A DNA stretch of 64,000 nt from CALJFL01 sp047633055 (GTDB taxonomy: Bacteria; Pseudomonadota; Gammaproteobacteria; Pseudomonadales; Halieaceae). This document shows, piece after piece, positions 9,237 through 17,462 of this stretch. The notes under the pieces were generated by a model. That model did no database searches. It saw only the letters and a program-made list of their open reading frames with translations, and had not been told where the DNA came from. The stretch spans positions 1 to 64,000 of the forward strand of contig JBLIEI010000013.1 in assembly GCA_047633055.1 (NCBI GenBank). Reading direction: 5' to 3'. Each line of letters starts with the position of its first letter. Within the stretch, counting starts at the first letter, position 1. Both the position numbers and the translations under genes were made by a program.

Positions 9237-9418
9237 TTTCCGTCCTTTGATATTCGCTGGTGCTCAGCATTACCGTGATCTCAGGATAGGTGTATTTACT
9301 GGATGCAGCAGGGCTGTGGTCTGATTTAGCATGGTGGGTATGTTGCGGTCTGCAAAAGTTAAGTTGTCAGTACCCCAGAATGCGATCCTAGCTTTCAATG
9401 TCCCAGCCTGTCATGATA

Positions 9419-9435
9419 TAGCACTAATGGTGCCA
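9419..9435 (-). promoter_or_regulatory. Degenerate copy of the TGGCA-N7-TGTCA motif, upstream of tetR
   Basis: Read on the minus strand this is TGGCA-N7-TGCTA, with the left half and spacing of the motif found at 10503, 12142, 21398 and 24415. It also contains the hairpin-like GCAC-TAATG-GTGC. It ends 31 bases before the ATG of the TetR regulator, a suitable place for autoregulation. Confidence 0.5.
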
Positions 9436-9466
9436 TTATATAGAGCGATCAACTTTCGAGACCATT

Positions 9467-10057
9467 ATGTCAAATACATCTAATTTGGAAGTCGTAGACG
9501 GACGCCGAAAGCGCACTGAGCGTAGTCGACGCGACATGATTGATGCCGCCCTTTCACTTATTAACGAGGGCACCCTGATCCCAACGGCGCAACAGATCTC
9601 GGATCGCGCTGCCGTGGGTATTCGCACCTTCTTTCGACATTTTGAGGATATGGAAGCGTTGTTTGCCGCAGTCGACGAGCAGAGTCGCGATTACTACGAG
9701 GCCTTGTTCCTCGGGGGAGATCGCAATGGTACCTTGGAGAATAGGCTTCAGCATGCAGTCAATCGCCATGCAGAGGCCTTCGAAAGTGTTTCGAGTTTGA
9801 TGCTTGCCACCCACGCGCAGCTCTGGCGATCTGAGGTCATTCGAAAAAGCTATGTCAGAGGGCAGCGAGCATTGCGCTCAGACCTGGACGAATGGTTGCC
9901 AGAGCTCAAGAAAATTCCCAAGGACCAGCGAGAGGCCGTCGACGCCGTCTCTTCCTTTGACCTGTGGCATCGCCTGAGGTCGCAACAGGGGCTAAGTAAA
10001 AAAGCCAGTATCCAGATTGTGACTAGCCTGATGAAGGCCTTAATTCCCTCAGCTTGA
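9467..10057 (+). CDS. TetR/AcrR-family transcriptional regulator
   Basis: 196 residues. The N-terminal helix-turn-helix (about 18-65) reads as TetR-type, with TAQQISDRAAVGIRTFFRHF as the recognition region. The C-terminal ligand domain (about 80-190) is not recognisable beyond the family. The start ATG at 9467 follows an AT-rich promoter-like stretch with no strong RBS. A degenerate copy of a 17-bp motif lies just upstream, and better copies precede the GST, metallo-hydrolase/nitronate monooxygenase and enoyl-CoA hydratase genes. It is the best candidate for the repressor of that set, released by an aromatic or acyl-CoA intermediate (inference). Confidence 0.88.
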   Translation: MSNTSNLEVVDGRRKRTERSRRDMIDAALSLINEGTLIPTAQQISDRAAVGIRTFFRHFEDMEALFAAVDEQSRDYYEALFLGGDRNGTLENRLQHAVNRHAEAFESVSSLMLATHAQLWRSEVIRKSYVRGQRALRSDLDEWLPELKKIPKDQREAVDAVSSFDLWHRLRSQQGLSKKASIQIVTSLMKALIPSA

Positions 10058-10502
10058 ACGCTCGTCCTCCTGAACTGATGAATCAGCGGTTGAATGGAGC
10101 AAGGCGCCCTATGGGCAGCAGTGCCAGTTGATGGGCGAACCCCTAGTTTGGACAATACACATACTCGCCAGTTTTTTCATAGGGCTCACCACCGTATTCG
10201 TCTACGCGCTGTCCTGAATTCGATGATATTAACAAATATAAGGTTGCTGCCTTGAAGCAAACCTATGCCATGCCTTTGCATGCGAGTATCGGCCTTCATG
10301 TTTCACCGGGGTTGACCGTGGTGCTGGCACTGGGCGTATTGCGACTAAAGATGCTCTTGAGCGAGTAACCGCGGCTTCTACCCTTCACGGTACTTGAACA
10401 GACCACAGGCTCAATGACACTGGCACCGAGGGCCCGCGAGATAGTGATGTTGTGCTGCTTGTGCATGGTGAGTCTGCTCGGAGCTATCTATGCTTTATAT
10501 TA
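10058..10502. other. Non-coding stretch with two short membrane-peptide-like fragments
   Basis: About 445 bases without a convincing gene. On the plus strand 10131-10217 encodes a 28-residue hydrophobic peptide (LASFFIGLTTVFVYALS), and a second fragment at about 10253-10368 encodes GLTVVLALGVLRL. The two are in line but separated by stops and could be remains of a small multi-pass membrane protein. Neither has a good RBS. I see no terminator or RNA gene. Confidence 0.3.
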
Positions 10503-10519
10503 TGGCATAGTATGTGTCA
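10503..10519 (+). promoter_or_regulatory. Operator candidate TGGCA-N7-TGTCA, upstream of GST gene 1
   Basis: Exact copy of the imperfect palindrome TGGCA-N7-TGTCA, preceded by AT. It ends 33 bases before the ATG at 10553. The same element with the same spacing lies at 12142 and 24415, and with one change at 21398. Confidence 0.65.
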
Positions 10520-10552
10520 CCAGATGCCGTATTACAGCGACGAGTAAATGCT

Positions 10553-11731
10553 ATGACCGAAAAATACAGACTCTACGGAATTGCCTGCTCTCTTTATGCC
10601 GGAAAAGCGCGCAGCTACCTACGTAAACAAAATATCGACTTCGTCGAATACGGTCCCAATCATCCGGATTACGGCAAGCGCATCATTCCCAAAACAGGCC
10701 GCATGATTATTCCGGTCATAGAGGCCCCCGACGGCCAGGTTGTTCAGGATGGTTCTGACATCATTCACTATTTTGAATCACACAAGCTGTCCACGATACC
10801 CGCCTACCCCAATGACAGCCTGAAGCTGGCGATATCCTTTCTATTCGAACTGTTTGGTGGGGAAGGATTGTTGCGCCCCGCTATGCACTTCCGCTGGGAT
10901 TACGAAGAGAACCTGCCGTATCTGAAGTCCGAGTTTGCTGCTTTGGCGCCCTCCGGATTCACGGCAGCGCAAGTGTTTGAATTTTCCAGCGCCAAGATGC
11001 GCAAGGCAAAACGATTTTTCGGTGTTACCGAAGAGAGCGAAGGGCTCATCATATCGGCTTATGCAGAGTTTCTAGCTTTGATGGAAGGGCATCTTGAGCA
11101 ATACCCCTATTTACTCGGTTCGCAGCCCAGTCTTGGTGACTACTCGCTGATGGCTCCACTCTATGGCCACCTCTATCGCGATCCCAGGCCTTCGGCCATT
11201 ATGCGTCAGACCGCCCCCTTAACAGCCCGTTGGGTTGAGCGCATGAATACGCGCCAAGAATACTGGGGCGACTACGTCAATGTAGACACTCATTTTGATT
11301 CCACTGATACTCCCGACACGCTAAAAGCCCTTATGCGCTATATCGCTGATGAGTACTTGCCGGAGATACTGGCTCATATCGACTACGCCAATCAATGGCT
11401 GGCGCAACACCCTGACCTCGAAGCGGGAACCAATGGCCTGGATAATCCGGCAGAGCGAGTAATCGGTCAATCTGAGTTTAACTGGCGCGGCATTGCACTA
11501 AAAACGGCGGTCATGCCTTATCGTTTTTACCTCCTGCAGCGCCTGCAGGATTGCCACGATGAGGCTAGCAGCGAAGCACGGCAAAACATCAGCGCGCTGT
11601 TTGCCGAGACAGGCTTGAGCACGCTGCTTGAGGCGCGCACCTGTCGGCGCGTCGAGCGCAAAAATCATCTCGAAGTTTGGGGGAAGTTGCGCAGCAATAA
11701 CTTTGGCTCCTTACCGCCAGAAAATGAATGA
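10553..11731 (+). CDS. Glutathione S-transferase-like protein 1
   Basis: About 392 residues, much longer than a classical GST of about 210. The N-terminal thioredoxin-like domain (about 4-78) includes YGIACSLYAGKAR, where GSTs bind glutathione, and DGSDIIHYFE at its end. The helical C domain contains YLLGSQPSLGDY near 182-193, the N-cap motif of the GST fold, and then an extra 170 residues ending in a YLLQRLQ helix shared with its paralogues. Ser or Cys of the ACSLYAGK loop could be catalytic. The ATG at 10553 is preferred because it begins just before the first beta strand; the in-frame ATG at 10514 overlaps the operator motif. Detoxification or ether cleavage of a lipophilic compound is an inference. 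Confidence 0.82.
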   Translation: MTEKYRLYGIACSLYAGKARSYLRKQNIDFVEYGPNHPDYGKRIIPKTGRMIIPVIEAPDGQVVQDGSDIIHYFESHKLSTIPAYPNDSLKLAISFLFELFGGEGLLRPAMHFRWDYEENLPYLKSEFAALAPSGFTAAQVFEFSSAKMRKAKRFFGVTEESEGLIISAYAEFLALMEGHLEQYPYLLGSQPSLGDYSLMAPLYGHLYRDPRPSAIMRQTAPLTARWVERMNTRQEYWGDYVNVDTHFDSTDTPDTLKALMRYIADEYLPEILAHIDYANQWLAQHPDLEAGTNGLDNPAERVIGQSEFNWRGIALKTAVMPYRFYLLQRLQDCHDEASSEARQNISALFAETGLSTLLEARTCRRVERKNHLEVWGKLRSNNFGSLPPENE

Positions 11732-11785
11732 CATACTGTGTCACCTCAAGTGGAGGGTGCGTAGTGATAGGTACTCAATAAAATA

Positions 11786-12115
11786 TCAAGCGGGCGCTGA
11801 AGAGTGCGCAGGCCTGCGAGCAGTGGCGTGCTCAAGCGGGTTTGCGTTTTGGTCTAAAACGTTCGGGATCAGACACTGGGCGCCGCTGTCGCCGCGAGCG
11901 AACCGCTCCTCGATGGCAGTTTCGCCCGGATTATTGCCTGCGGCAGTTATGGCCGCAGCGACCTCGTTGATTTCGTCATCGCCATACGGCCCTCCAAGGT
12001 CGGTGTGCCAGAAGAAAAAGACCGCGTAGAGTAAGACCGGGACTAGCCCGCGCTTTAATTTTGTAGACTTTGGCAGTTCCGCTGCGTGTTTTGGAAAGGG
12101 AGTATTCTTGCCCAT
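11786..12115 (-). CDS. Small single-pass membrane protein, perhaps 3'-truncated
   Basis: 109 residues. It has a basic N-terminus (about 15-22), one hydrophobic helix (about 23-36, GLVPVLLYAVFFFW), then TDLGGPYGDDEINEVAAAI and an acidic helix ending near GDSG. The helix-TDxGGP-acidic pattern resembles a family of uncharacterised anchored proteins of marine gammaproteobacteria that usually run on into a ferredoxin-like domain. Here the reading becomes low-complexity (ATARRPAHSSAPA) soon after NVLDQN and stops, so the gene may be frameshifted or truncated. It starts 26 bases from the operator at 12142 and is divergent from GST gene 2. No function is assigned. Confidence 0.5.
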   Translation of the reverse strand: MGKNTPFPKHAAELPKSTKLKRGLVPVLLYAVFFFWHTDLGGPYGDDEINEVAAAITAAGNNPGETAIEERFARGDSGAQCLIPNVLDQNANPLEHATARRPAHSSAPA

Positions 12116-12141
12116 AAAAGCTCTAGAGCGGCTTTACATAA

Positions 12142-12158
12142 TGGCACTATATATGTCA
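12142..12158 (+). promoter_or_regulatory. Operator candidate TGGCA-N7-TGTCA, upstream of GST gene 2
   Basis: TGGCA-CTATATA-TGTCA, flanked by CATAA and ATA. The 25 bases 12137-12161 match 12142's counterpart at 21393-21417 at 22 positions, far beyond the core arms. It lies 55 bases before the ATG at 12214 and 26 bases before the divergent small membrane gene. Confidence 0.68.
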
Positions 12159-12213
12159 ATATAATAAGCGCAGCATTGGGAGTCGAATATGTCGGTTGAA
12201 AAGGAGCAAGGTT

Positions 12214-13254
12214 ATGACATTACAAGAGCCCATTAAGTTAGTCGGCGCTACCGGTTCCCCTTATACCCAAAAGATGGTGGCATTGTTGCGCTACCGGAGA
12301 ATTCCCTATGCGGTGACCTGGGGAGCTATCGATACGGCCTGTGCCGTCCTCGGGGTGACGTCGCCGAAACCTGCGCTAATGCCGACTTTTTTCTTTGAGG
12401 ACAACGGCGAGACTAAGGCGGTCGTTGACTCAACGCCTATCATTCGCCGACTCGAAGAGATGGTTACGGGGCGATCAGTACTGCCCACCGACCCCGCGCT
12501 GGCGTTTATCGACTACCTCATAGAAGATTTCGCCGATGAATGGTGCACCAAGTACATGTTCCACTATCGCTGGTATCCAGAGGCCGACGCAGATAACGCT
12601 GGCACTTTGCTGCCGTTGGGTATGGATGTCAGCTTACCGATTGAGCTGTTGACGCAATTCAAGGAAATGTTTTCCGCCCGTCAGATCGAGCGGCTCTATG
12701 TGGTGGGATCTAACGATACGACTGCGCCAGTCATTGATGCCAGTTACAGGCGCTTTCTCACTGCCATGGAGGCCCACCTTGGGAGCCAGAGGTACCTGCT
12801 CGGCAATCGTCCCGGGGCTGGGGACTTCGGGCTTTATGGGCAGCTTACGCAACTCGTAGGCTTTGATCCGACCCCTCGAGCGATTGCCCATGAGATTTCA
12901 CCGCGCACCGTAGCCTGGGTTAACAAAATGGCCGACCAGGGAGGGTTGGAACCCACAGAGGATGAGTGGCTATCTATAGAGGATCAGCCGGACAGCCTAA
13001 AGGATCTCCTGCGCGAGATTGGCCGTGTCTATGCCCCCTCGCAATTGGCAAATTCCCGCGCGTATCAGGCCGGTGTAAACAGCTGGGAGTTTGAAATTGA
13101 CGGTGCCACGTGGACTCAGCAGACTTTTCCCTATCAGGCCAAGTGCCTGCAGTGGACCAATCAACAATATCGTGCGCTTGTAGAAGCAGATCGCGCCCGT
13201 GTTGATTCGCTGCTCGAGGGCACAGGAATAGAGACCATGTTGGTGCTGGCATAG
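12214..13254 (+). CDS. Glutathione S-transferase-like protein 2
   Basis: 346 residues with the same plan as the neighbouring GST-like gene. A thioredoxin-like domain (about 5-80) opens with GATGSPYTQKM and ends at the VVDSTPIIRRLE strand-helix. The helical domain has YLLGNRPGAGDFGLYGQL near 192-209 and ends in a YQAKCLQW helix typical of this subgroup. The SPYT loop suggests Ser as the glutathione-activating residue. The ATG at 12214 has AAGGAG 7 bases upstream; a TTG 18 bases earlier overlaps that RBS. It is preceded by an operator copy. The gene downstream starts 94 bases later and may be cotranscribed. The specific substrate is unknown. Confidence 0.82.
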   Translation: MTLQEPIKLVGATGSPYTQKMVALLRYRRIPYAVTWGAIDTACAVLGVTSPKPALMPTFFFEDNGETKAVVDSTPIIRRLEEMVTGRSVLPTDPALAFIDYLIEDFADEWCTKYMFHYRWYPEADADNAGTLLPLGMDVSLPIELLTQFKEMFSARQIERLYVVGSNDTTAPVIDASYRRFLTAMEAHLGSQRYLLGNRPGAGDFGLYGQLTQLVGFDPTPRAIAHEISPRTVAWVNKMADQGGLEPTEDEWLSIEDQPDSLKDLLREIGRVYAPSQLANSRAYQAGVNSWEFEIDGATWTQQTFPYQAKCLQWTNQQYRALVEADRARVDSLLEGTGIETMLVLA

Positions 13255-13348
13255 CGTTGGCTCTAGCGACATTTGAGAAGCCGGCGAAAATCCTGGCCGC
13301 GCTGGACTATCCGACGACTTTTTATATAAGAAAAGAGGGCCAGATAGG

Positions 13349-15049
13349 GTGATTTACCGTCAAATAAATGAAAGGATCTATCTTTCCATACTCCTAGCTG
13401 GCGCATTAACCGCTTGCGAGGTTGATCCGCTTGTAGCGGATACCCGTCCGGGAAGTCAGGGTAATTCTCCGGCAACTGCGATAACAACAAACCTTAACCT
13501 GACGGTGAGGGAGACGCTGGATATTGCAGACCAGCGGGATTTTGAAGAGGCTACACGTGGCCTGATTGCTTCGGAAGACGGGCTCATTATCAGCATGGCT
13601 GATGGCTCGATCGTGTGGGATATGCCTTCGTACGACTTTATTACTGGCGAAGCACCAACTAGCGTTAACCCCAGCCTTTGGCGGCAGGCCAAACTCAATA
13701 ACATTCATGGACTGTTCGAGGTTACCGAAGGCATCTACCAGTTGCGCGGCTTTGACATCTCCAATATGACGATTATTGAGGGCGAGCGTGGCTGGATTCT
13801 GGTTGACCCCCTGACCACGCGGGAAACTGCCGCTGCGGCGATCGCCTTTGCCCGTAAGCACCTTGGGACCAAGCCGATTTCTACACTCATTTTTACTCAC
13901 TCGCATATTGATCACTTCGGCGGTGTGTTGTCGGTTTTGGAGGCCGACGGCAGCACCGAGGTAATCGCTCCTATCGGTTTCATGGAAGAAGCCACCAGTG
14001 AGAATGTACTGGTCGGTGGCACCATGAGTCGGCGTGCAATGCTCATGTATGGCACGCAGTTAAAGCGTTCGCCAAAAGGCCACGTGGATACTGGTTTGGG
14101 TAAAACGCCGGCAGTCGGCAGCCCGGGCCTCACCGCTCCCACACGCATTATTGATTCTACCGGTGAAACCATGCTCATCGATGGCTATCGTTACATTCAC
14201 GACCAGACACTGCGCCTCGCGTCTCAGGGCCGTACCCCGGGAGAAATTGCTGAGGAGATCGAGCTACCTGAAGCTTTGCGTGCGAGTTTCCCTAACCGCG
14301 GTTACTACGGCACTTTGAAACACAACTGCCGGGCGGTTTATCAACGTTATTTTGGTTGGTACGACGGTAACCCAGCCAATCTAGATCCTCTTCCTCCTGT
14401 CGAAGCTGCGGTGCGCTATGTCGATACCATCGGGGGTGCGAATGCCGTACTGACTCGCGCCCAACAGGATTTCGACAAGGGCGACTACCGCTGGGTGGCA
14501 GAATTGCTCAACCACCTTGCCTTTGCTGAACCCGACAACAGTGAGGCAAAACAGCTGCTCGCTAAAACCTACGACCAGCTCGGCTATCAAGCTGAGTCCG
14601 GGCCTTGGCGAGATAACTATCAGAGCGCAGCCCTAGAGCTGCGCCACGGTGCGCCCAGCCAGGGAATGGGTATTTCCAATGCAGAAGATCTCCTGTGGGA
14701 GACGCCCCCCAAAGAATTTATGCAGTTGATTTCGGTCATGCTCAATGGGCCCAAAGCAGAGGGTAAAACCTACGTGATTAATTTTGAGTTCACCGGCCTT
14801 GGAGAGGCACATACTCTACAGTTAGAAAACGCGGTTCTTTATCATCGAAGCGGTGCACTCTCGCCCGACGCAAATGCCACCGTGCGCATTAGCCACCCGT
14901 TATTCGTGAAAATGTTAACGGGGAACGCAGATATTCAGGAGGTGCTCTTTTCGGATGATGTGTCACTGGAAGGCTCCACCATAGATCTGCTGGGCTTTTT
15001 CGCACAGCTGGATTTGCCTGATGACGTATTCAATATTGTTACGCCTTAA
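13349..15049 (+). CDS. Alkylsulfatase-like lipoprotein (SdsA type) lacking part of the metallo-beta-lactamase core
   Basis: 566 residues from a GTG start. A lipoprotein signal (LLAGALTAC, Cys near 28) suggests membrane attachment. The metallo-beta-lactamase part holds THSHIDHFGG near 182-191. After the IDG at about residue 279 (DNA near 14185) the sequence jumps directly to YIHDQTLRLA. SdsA-type alkylsulfatases have about 100 residues between these points, including the EMxFYLP and AENxTHTLHN segments and a later His that complete the zinc site. The rest is normal: RGYYGTLKHN, YFGWYDGNPANL, a dimerisation domain and a C-terminal SCP2-like domain (about 430-566). As it stands the reading frame is intact but the active site looks incomplete, so it may be inactive or altered. 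The reaction of the family is hydrolysis of long-chain alkyl sulfates. Confidence 0.82.
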   Translation: MIYRQINERIYLSILLAGALTACEVDPLVADTRPGSQGNSPATAITTNLNLTVRETLDIADQRDFEEATRGLIASEDGLIISMADGSIVWDMPSYDFITGEAPTSVNPSLWRQAKLNNIHGLFEVTEGIYQLRGFDISNMTIIEGERGWILVDPLTTRETAAAAIAFARKHLGTKPISTLIFTHSHIDHFGGVLSVLEADGSTEVIAPIGFMEEATSENVLVGGTMSRRAMLMYGTQLKRSPKGHVDTGLGKTPAVGSPGLTAPTRIIDSTGETMLIDGYRYIHDQTLRLASQGRTPGEIAEEIELPEALRASFPNRGYYGTLKHNCRAVYQRYFGWYDGNPANLDPLPPVEAAVRYVDTIGGANAVLTRAQQDFDKGDYRWVAELLNHLAFAEPDNSEAKQLLAKTYDQLGYQAESGPWRDNYQSAALELRHGAPSQGMGISNAEDLLWETPPKEFMQLISVMLNGPKAEGKTYVINFEFTGLGEAHTLQLENAVLYHRSGALSPDANATVRISHPLFVKMLTGNADIQEVLFSDDVSLEGSTIDLLGFFAQLDLPDDVFNIVTP

Positions 15050-15330
15050 CTCTTAGACTTTGCACCTGGAGAATAGGGCTTTTCGGTTTCACAGCATCAT
15101 TGAGAGAAAAATATTGTGCTGCTTAGATTGCAATTTTTCTTTTTTCACACGATGAGCTTCGTGGCGAGTATGTGCTGTCTGTGTTGGCGTTGGTCAAGTC
15201 GGGCGTCAGCGCCCGTTAGGTGTACAACAGTCTGGCAGATGGATGCTGAACTGCCTGCGTACGCGAGGCCGGTGTTCCTGCGCATCCAAAGAGCGCTGGG
15301 CACTTCAACAAAAATGATAGGGCTATAGCT

Positions 15331-17160
15331 ATGAAGTCGAGTATTTTTCAGTCTTGGATGAACGTCCCTTTGGGTTTGTTATCTGGCGTTGTTATGTCTT
15401 TTGCCGTCACGGAAGCGATGGCTGAGGGGCCTGAAAGTGACTCGATGGATGCGCGCCCTAATGTTGTCATAATTTTGGTGGATGATGCCGGCCTCATGGA
15501 TTTTCAGCCTTTTGGTGGTGAAGCCAAAATGCCCGCTATTCAAACTCTGGCGGATCAGGGTGTGCGCTTTAACAACTATCGTACCTCACCCTTGTGTGCA
15601 CCTTCGCGCGCCATGCTGCTCACGGGTATCGACAATCATCGAACGGGTATCGCCACTATTCCCGAGGTGATTCCTGCGGAGCACAGAAATGCCCGCGGCT
15701 ATTCTCTGGCACTGGAGCCGGGTGTAAAAACAATCGCCGATCGCTTACAGGATGCCGGTTATCGAACCTACATGACGGGTAAATGGCATATGGGTAGTCG
15801 CTCGATCGAGGAATTGCCGGTCAGCCACGGTTTTGATCGCTCGTTTATTCTCGATGCCAGTGGAGCCGATAATTGGGAACAAAAGCCCTATCTGGCCTTC
15901 GATCCCATTGCGCGGTGGTTTGAAGATGACCAACCAGCGACCCTACCGGAAAATTTTTACTCGTCAGAATTTATTGTCGACACGATGATCGACTATCTCG
16001 CTGAAGGCAACCCCGACCGGCAATCAGGTCGCCAGCCGTTTTTTGCCTATTTAGCGTTTCAGGCGATACATATCCCCATTCAGGCGCCGCCTGAGTTTAC
16101 CAATAACTATGAAGGTGTCTACGACAGCGGCTGGCATGCGTTGCGTGAAGCACGCTGGCGCAAGGCCCAGTTGCTGGGGATCATTCCCAAGGGTGCGCCC
16201 TTAGCAGAAATGCACGAGGGGCACCGAAACTGGGAGACACTCAGTGATGATGATCGCCGCTATTACACAAAAGCGATGATGGTCAATGCCGGTATGCTGG
16301 AGGCAATGGATCACCATATCGGCCGCCTGATCAGTTGGCTAGCGTCTCAGGGCGAACTTGAGAATACCTTGTTTGTGGTCACCTCTGACAACGGCCCTGA
16401 ACACAATGACATTATTAACTCTCCAGGCATGGGGCTTTGGTACCCCATCAGTGGCTACAACAAAGACGTAGAAACTATGGGCGAAAAAGGCAGTCTGGTT
16501 TCTATTGGGCCGGAGTGGGCGTCTGCTGCTGCCTCACCCAGTAAACTGTTCAAGTTCTACAGCAGCGATGGCGGTATCCGGGTACCGCTCATCATCGCGG
16601 GTGCAGGCATCACCCAGACAGACATCCATAGTAGTTTTGCGCTGGTGACGGATATTGTGCCCACCGTGTTGGAACTGCTTGGTGTTGCCGAGCAGAATGA
16701 AAACGATGAAATCGCTATCACTGGGCGTAGTCTACTGCCGGTCATACGAAAAGATACGGACTTTACCTACGGCCCTGACGATGCAGTGGGTATCGAGGTG
16801 TCAGGCAACTCTGCGCTCTTTAAGGGTCGATACAAGTTGAGTCGAGATATGGCACCCCATGGCGATGGCGCCTGGCGCCTTTTTGACATTCAGAATGATC
16901 CCGGTGAGACGCAGGATCTGGCAGCGGATAAGCCCGAGTTGCTGGCTGAGTTAATGGATGATTACCGAAAATATGCCAGGCACTACGGCGTGCAGGAAAT
17001 ACCTCAGGGTTACGATACCTTGAAGCAAATAACCACCTACTCGGCGCATGTGCTTGTCAAAACTTACCGCGTCCAATTGTTGTTCGCATGCGCTGCGCTG
17101 TTGCTCGTATTGGCTTTTTTTGTCTGGCGCATACACATAAAAAGAAGAAATCGCCGATAG
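15331..17160 (+). CDS. Type I (formylglycine) sulfatase, exported and membrane-anchored
   Basis: 609 residues. A signal peptide (about 1-33, ending AMAEG) is followed by the alkaline-phosphatase-fold sulfatase domain: ILVDDAG metal-binding start near 50, the maturation motif C-x-P-S-R at 89-93 (Cys89 is converted to formylglycine), TGKWHMG near 150 and TSDNGPEHN near 350 for metal and sulfate binding. A hydrophobic helix near 582-600 followed by a basic tail (KRRNRR) should anchor it in the inner membrane facing the periplasm. It hydrolyses an organic sulfate ester; the family member is closest in layout to arylsulfatases. No sulfatase-maturing enzyme is in the window. A terminator follows at 17193. 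Confidence 0.9.
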   Translation: MKSSIFQSWMNVPLGLLSGVVMSFAVTEAMAEGPESDSMDARPNVVIILVDDAGLMDFQPFGGEAKMPAIQTLADQGVRFNNYRTSPLCAPSRAMLLTGIDNHRTGIATIPEVIPAEHRNARGYSLALEPGVKTIADRLQDAGYRTYMTGKWHMGSRSIEELPVSHGFDRSFILDASGADNWEQKPYLAFDPIARWFEDDQPATLPENFYSSEFIVDTMIDYLAEGNPDRQSGRQPFFAYLAFQAIHIPIQAPPEFTNNYEGVYDSGWHALREARWRKAQLLGIIPKGAPLAEMHEGHRNWETLSDDDRRYYTKAMMVNAGMLEAMDHHIGRLISWLASQGELENTLFVVTSDNGPEHNDIINSPGMGLWYPISGYNKDVETMGEKGSLVSIGPEWASAAASPSKLFKFYSSDGGIRVPLIIAGAGITQTDIHSSFALVTDIVPTVLELLGVAEQNENDEIAITGRSLLPVIRKDTDFTYGPDDAVGIEVSGNSALFKGRYKLSRDMAPHGDGAWRLFDIQNDPGETQDLAADKPELLAELMDDYRKYARHYGVQEIPQGYDTLKQITTYSAHVLVKTYRVQLLFACAALLLVLAFFVWRIHIKRRNRR

Positions 17161-17192
17161 GGACAGCGAAGCAACGCTCGGTCTGGACAAAA

Positions 17193-17214
17193 GAGCCTAT
17201 CCGGCTCGTTTTTT
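17193..17214 (+). terminator. Rho-independent terminator after the sulfatase gene
   Basis: Perfect five-base stem GAGCC/GGCTC (17193-17197, 17203-17207) with a five-base loop, followed by G and six T. It lies 32 bases after the sulfatase stop and separates that gene from kynureninase. Confidence 0.75.
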
Positions 17215-17462
17215 GAAGCCTATTGCCTGCCTTAGCTGCACCAAAGTGCTGTGGCATTTCGTAGCAAGCTACGACGCTTTGGTAACTGTGGAATAGCCTG
17301 CTTGACCAGCCCAGGCACTGAAATTTTTATAAATAAAATCAACATAAAAATGGGAAAGTCTTGGTGTCAGGCTGTAGGATACCAACAATGCGGTTAGGCA
17401 TATCCGCATTAACGGTAGAGGTTTAGGCTACAATTACGCAACACAAGTTTTGATGTTTCGAT
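17215..17462. other. Intergenic region before kynureninase
   Basis: No gene seen. It holds a small perfect inverted repeat CGTAGC-AA-GCTACG at 17260-17273 of unknown meaning, and an AT-rich stretch near 17325-17350 that could serve as promoter for kynureninase. Confidence 0.4.

Noticed and set aside
15116..15328. 70-codon frame between the two sulfatase genes
   Set aside because: Cys- and Arg-rich translation without family pattern, no good RBS; treated as non-coding space before the sulfatase gene.
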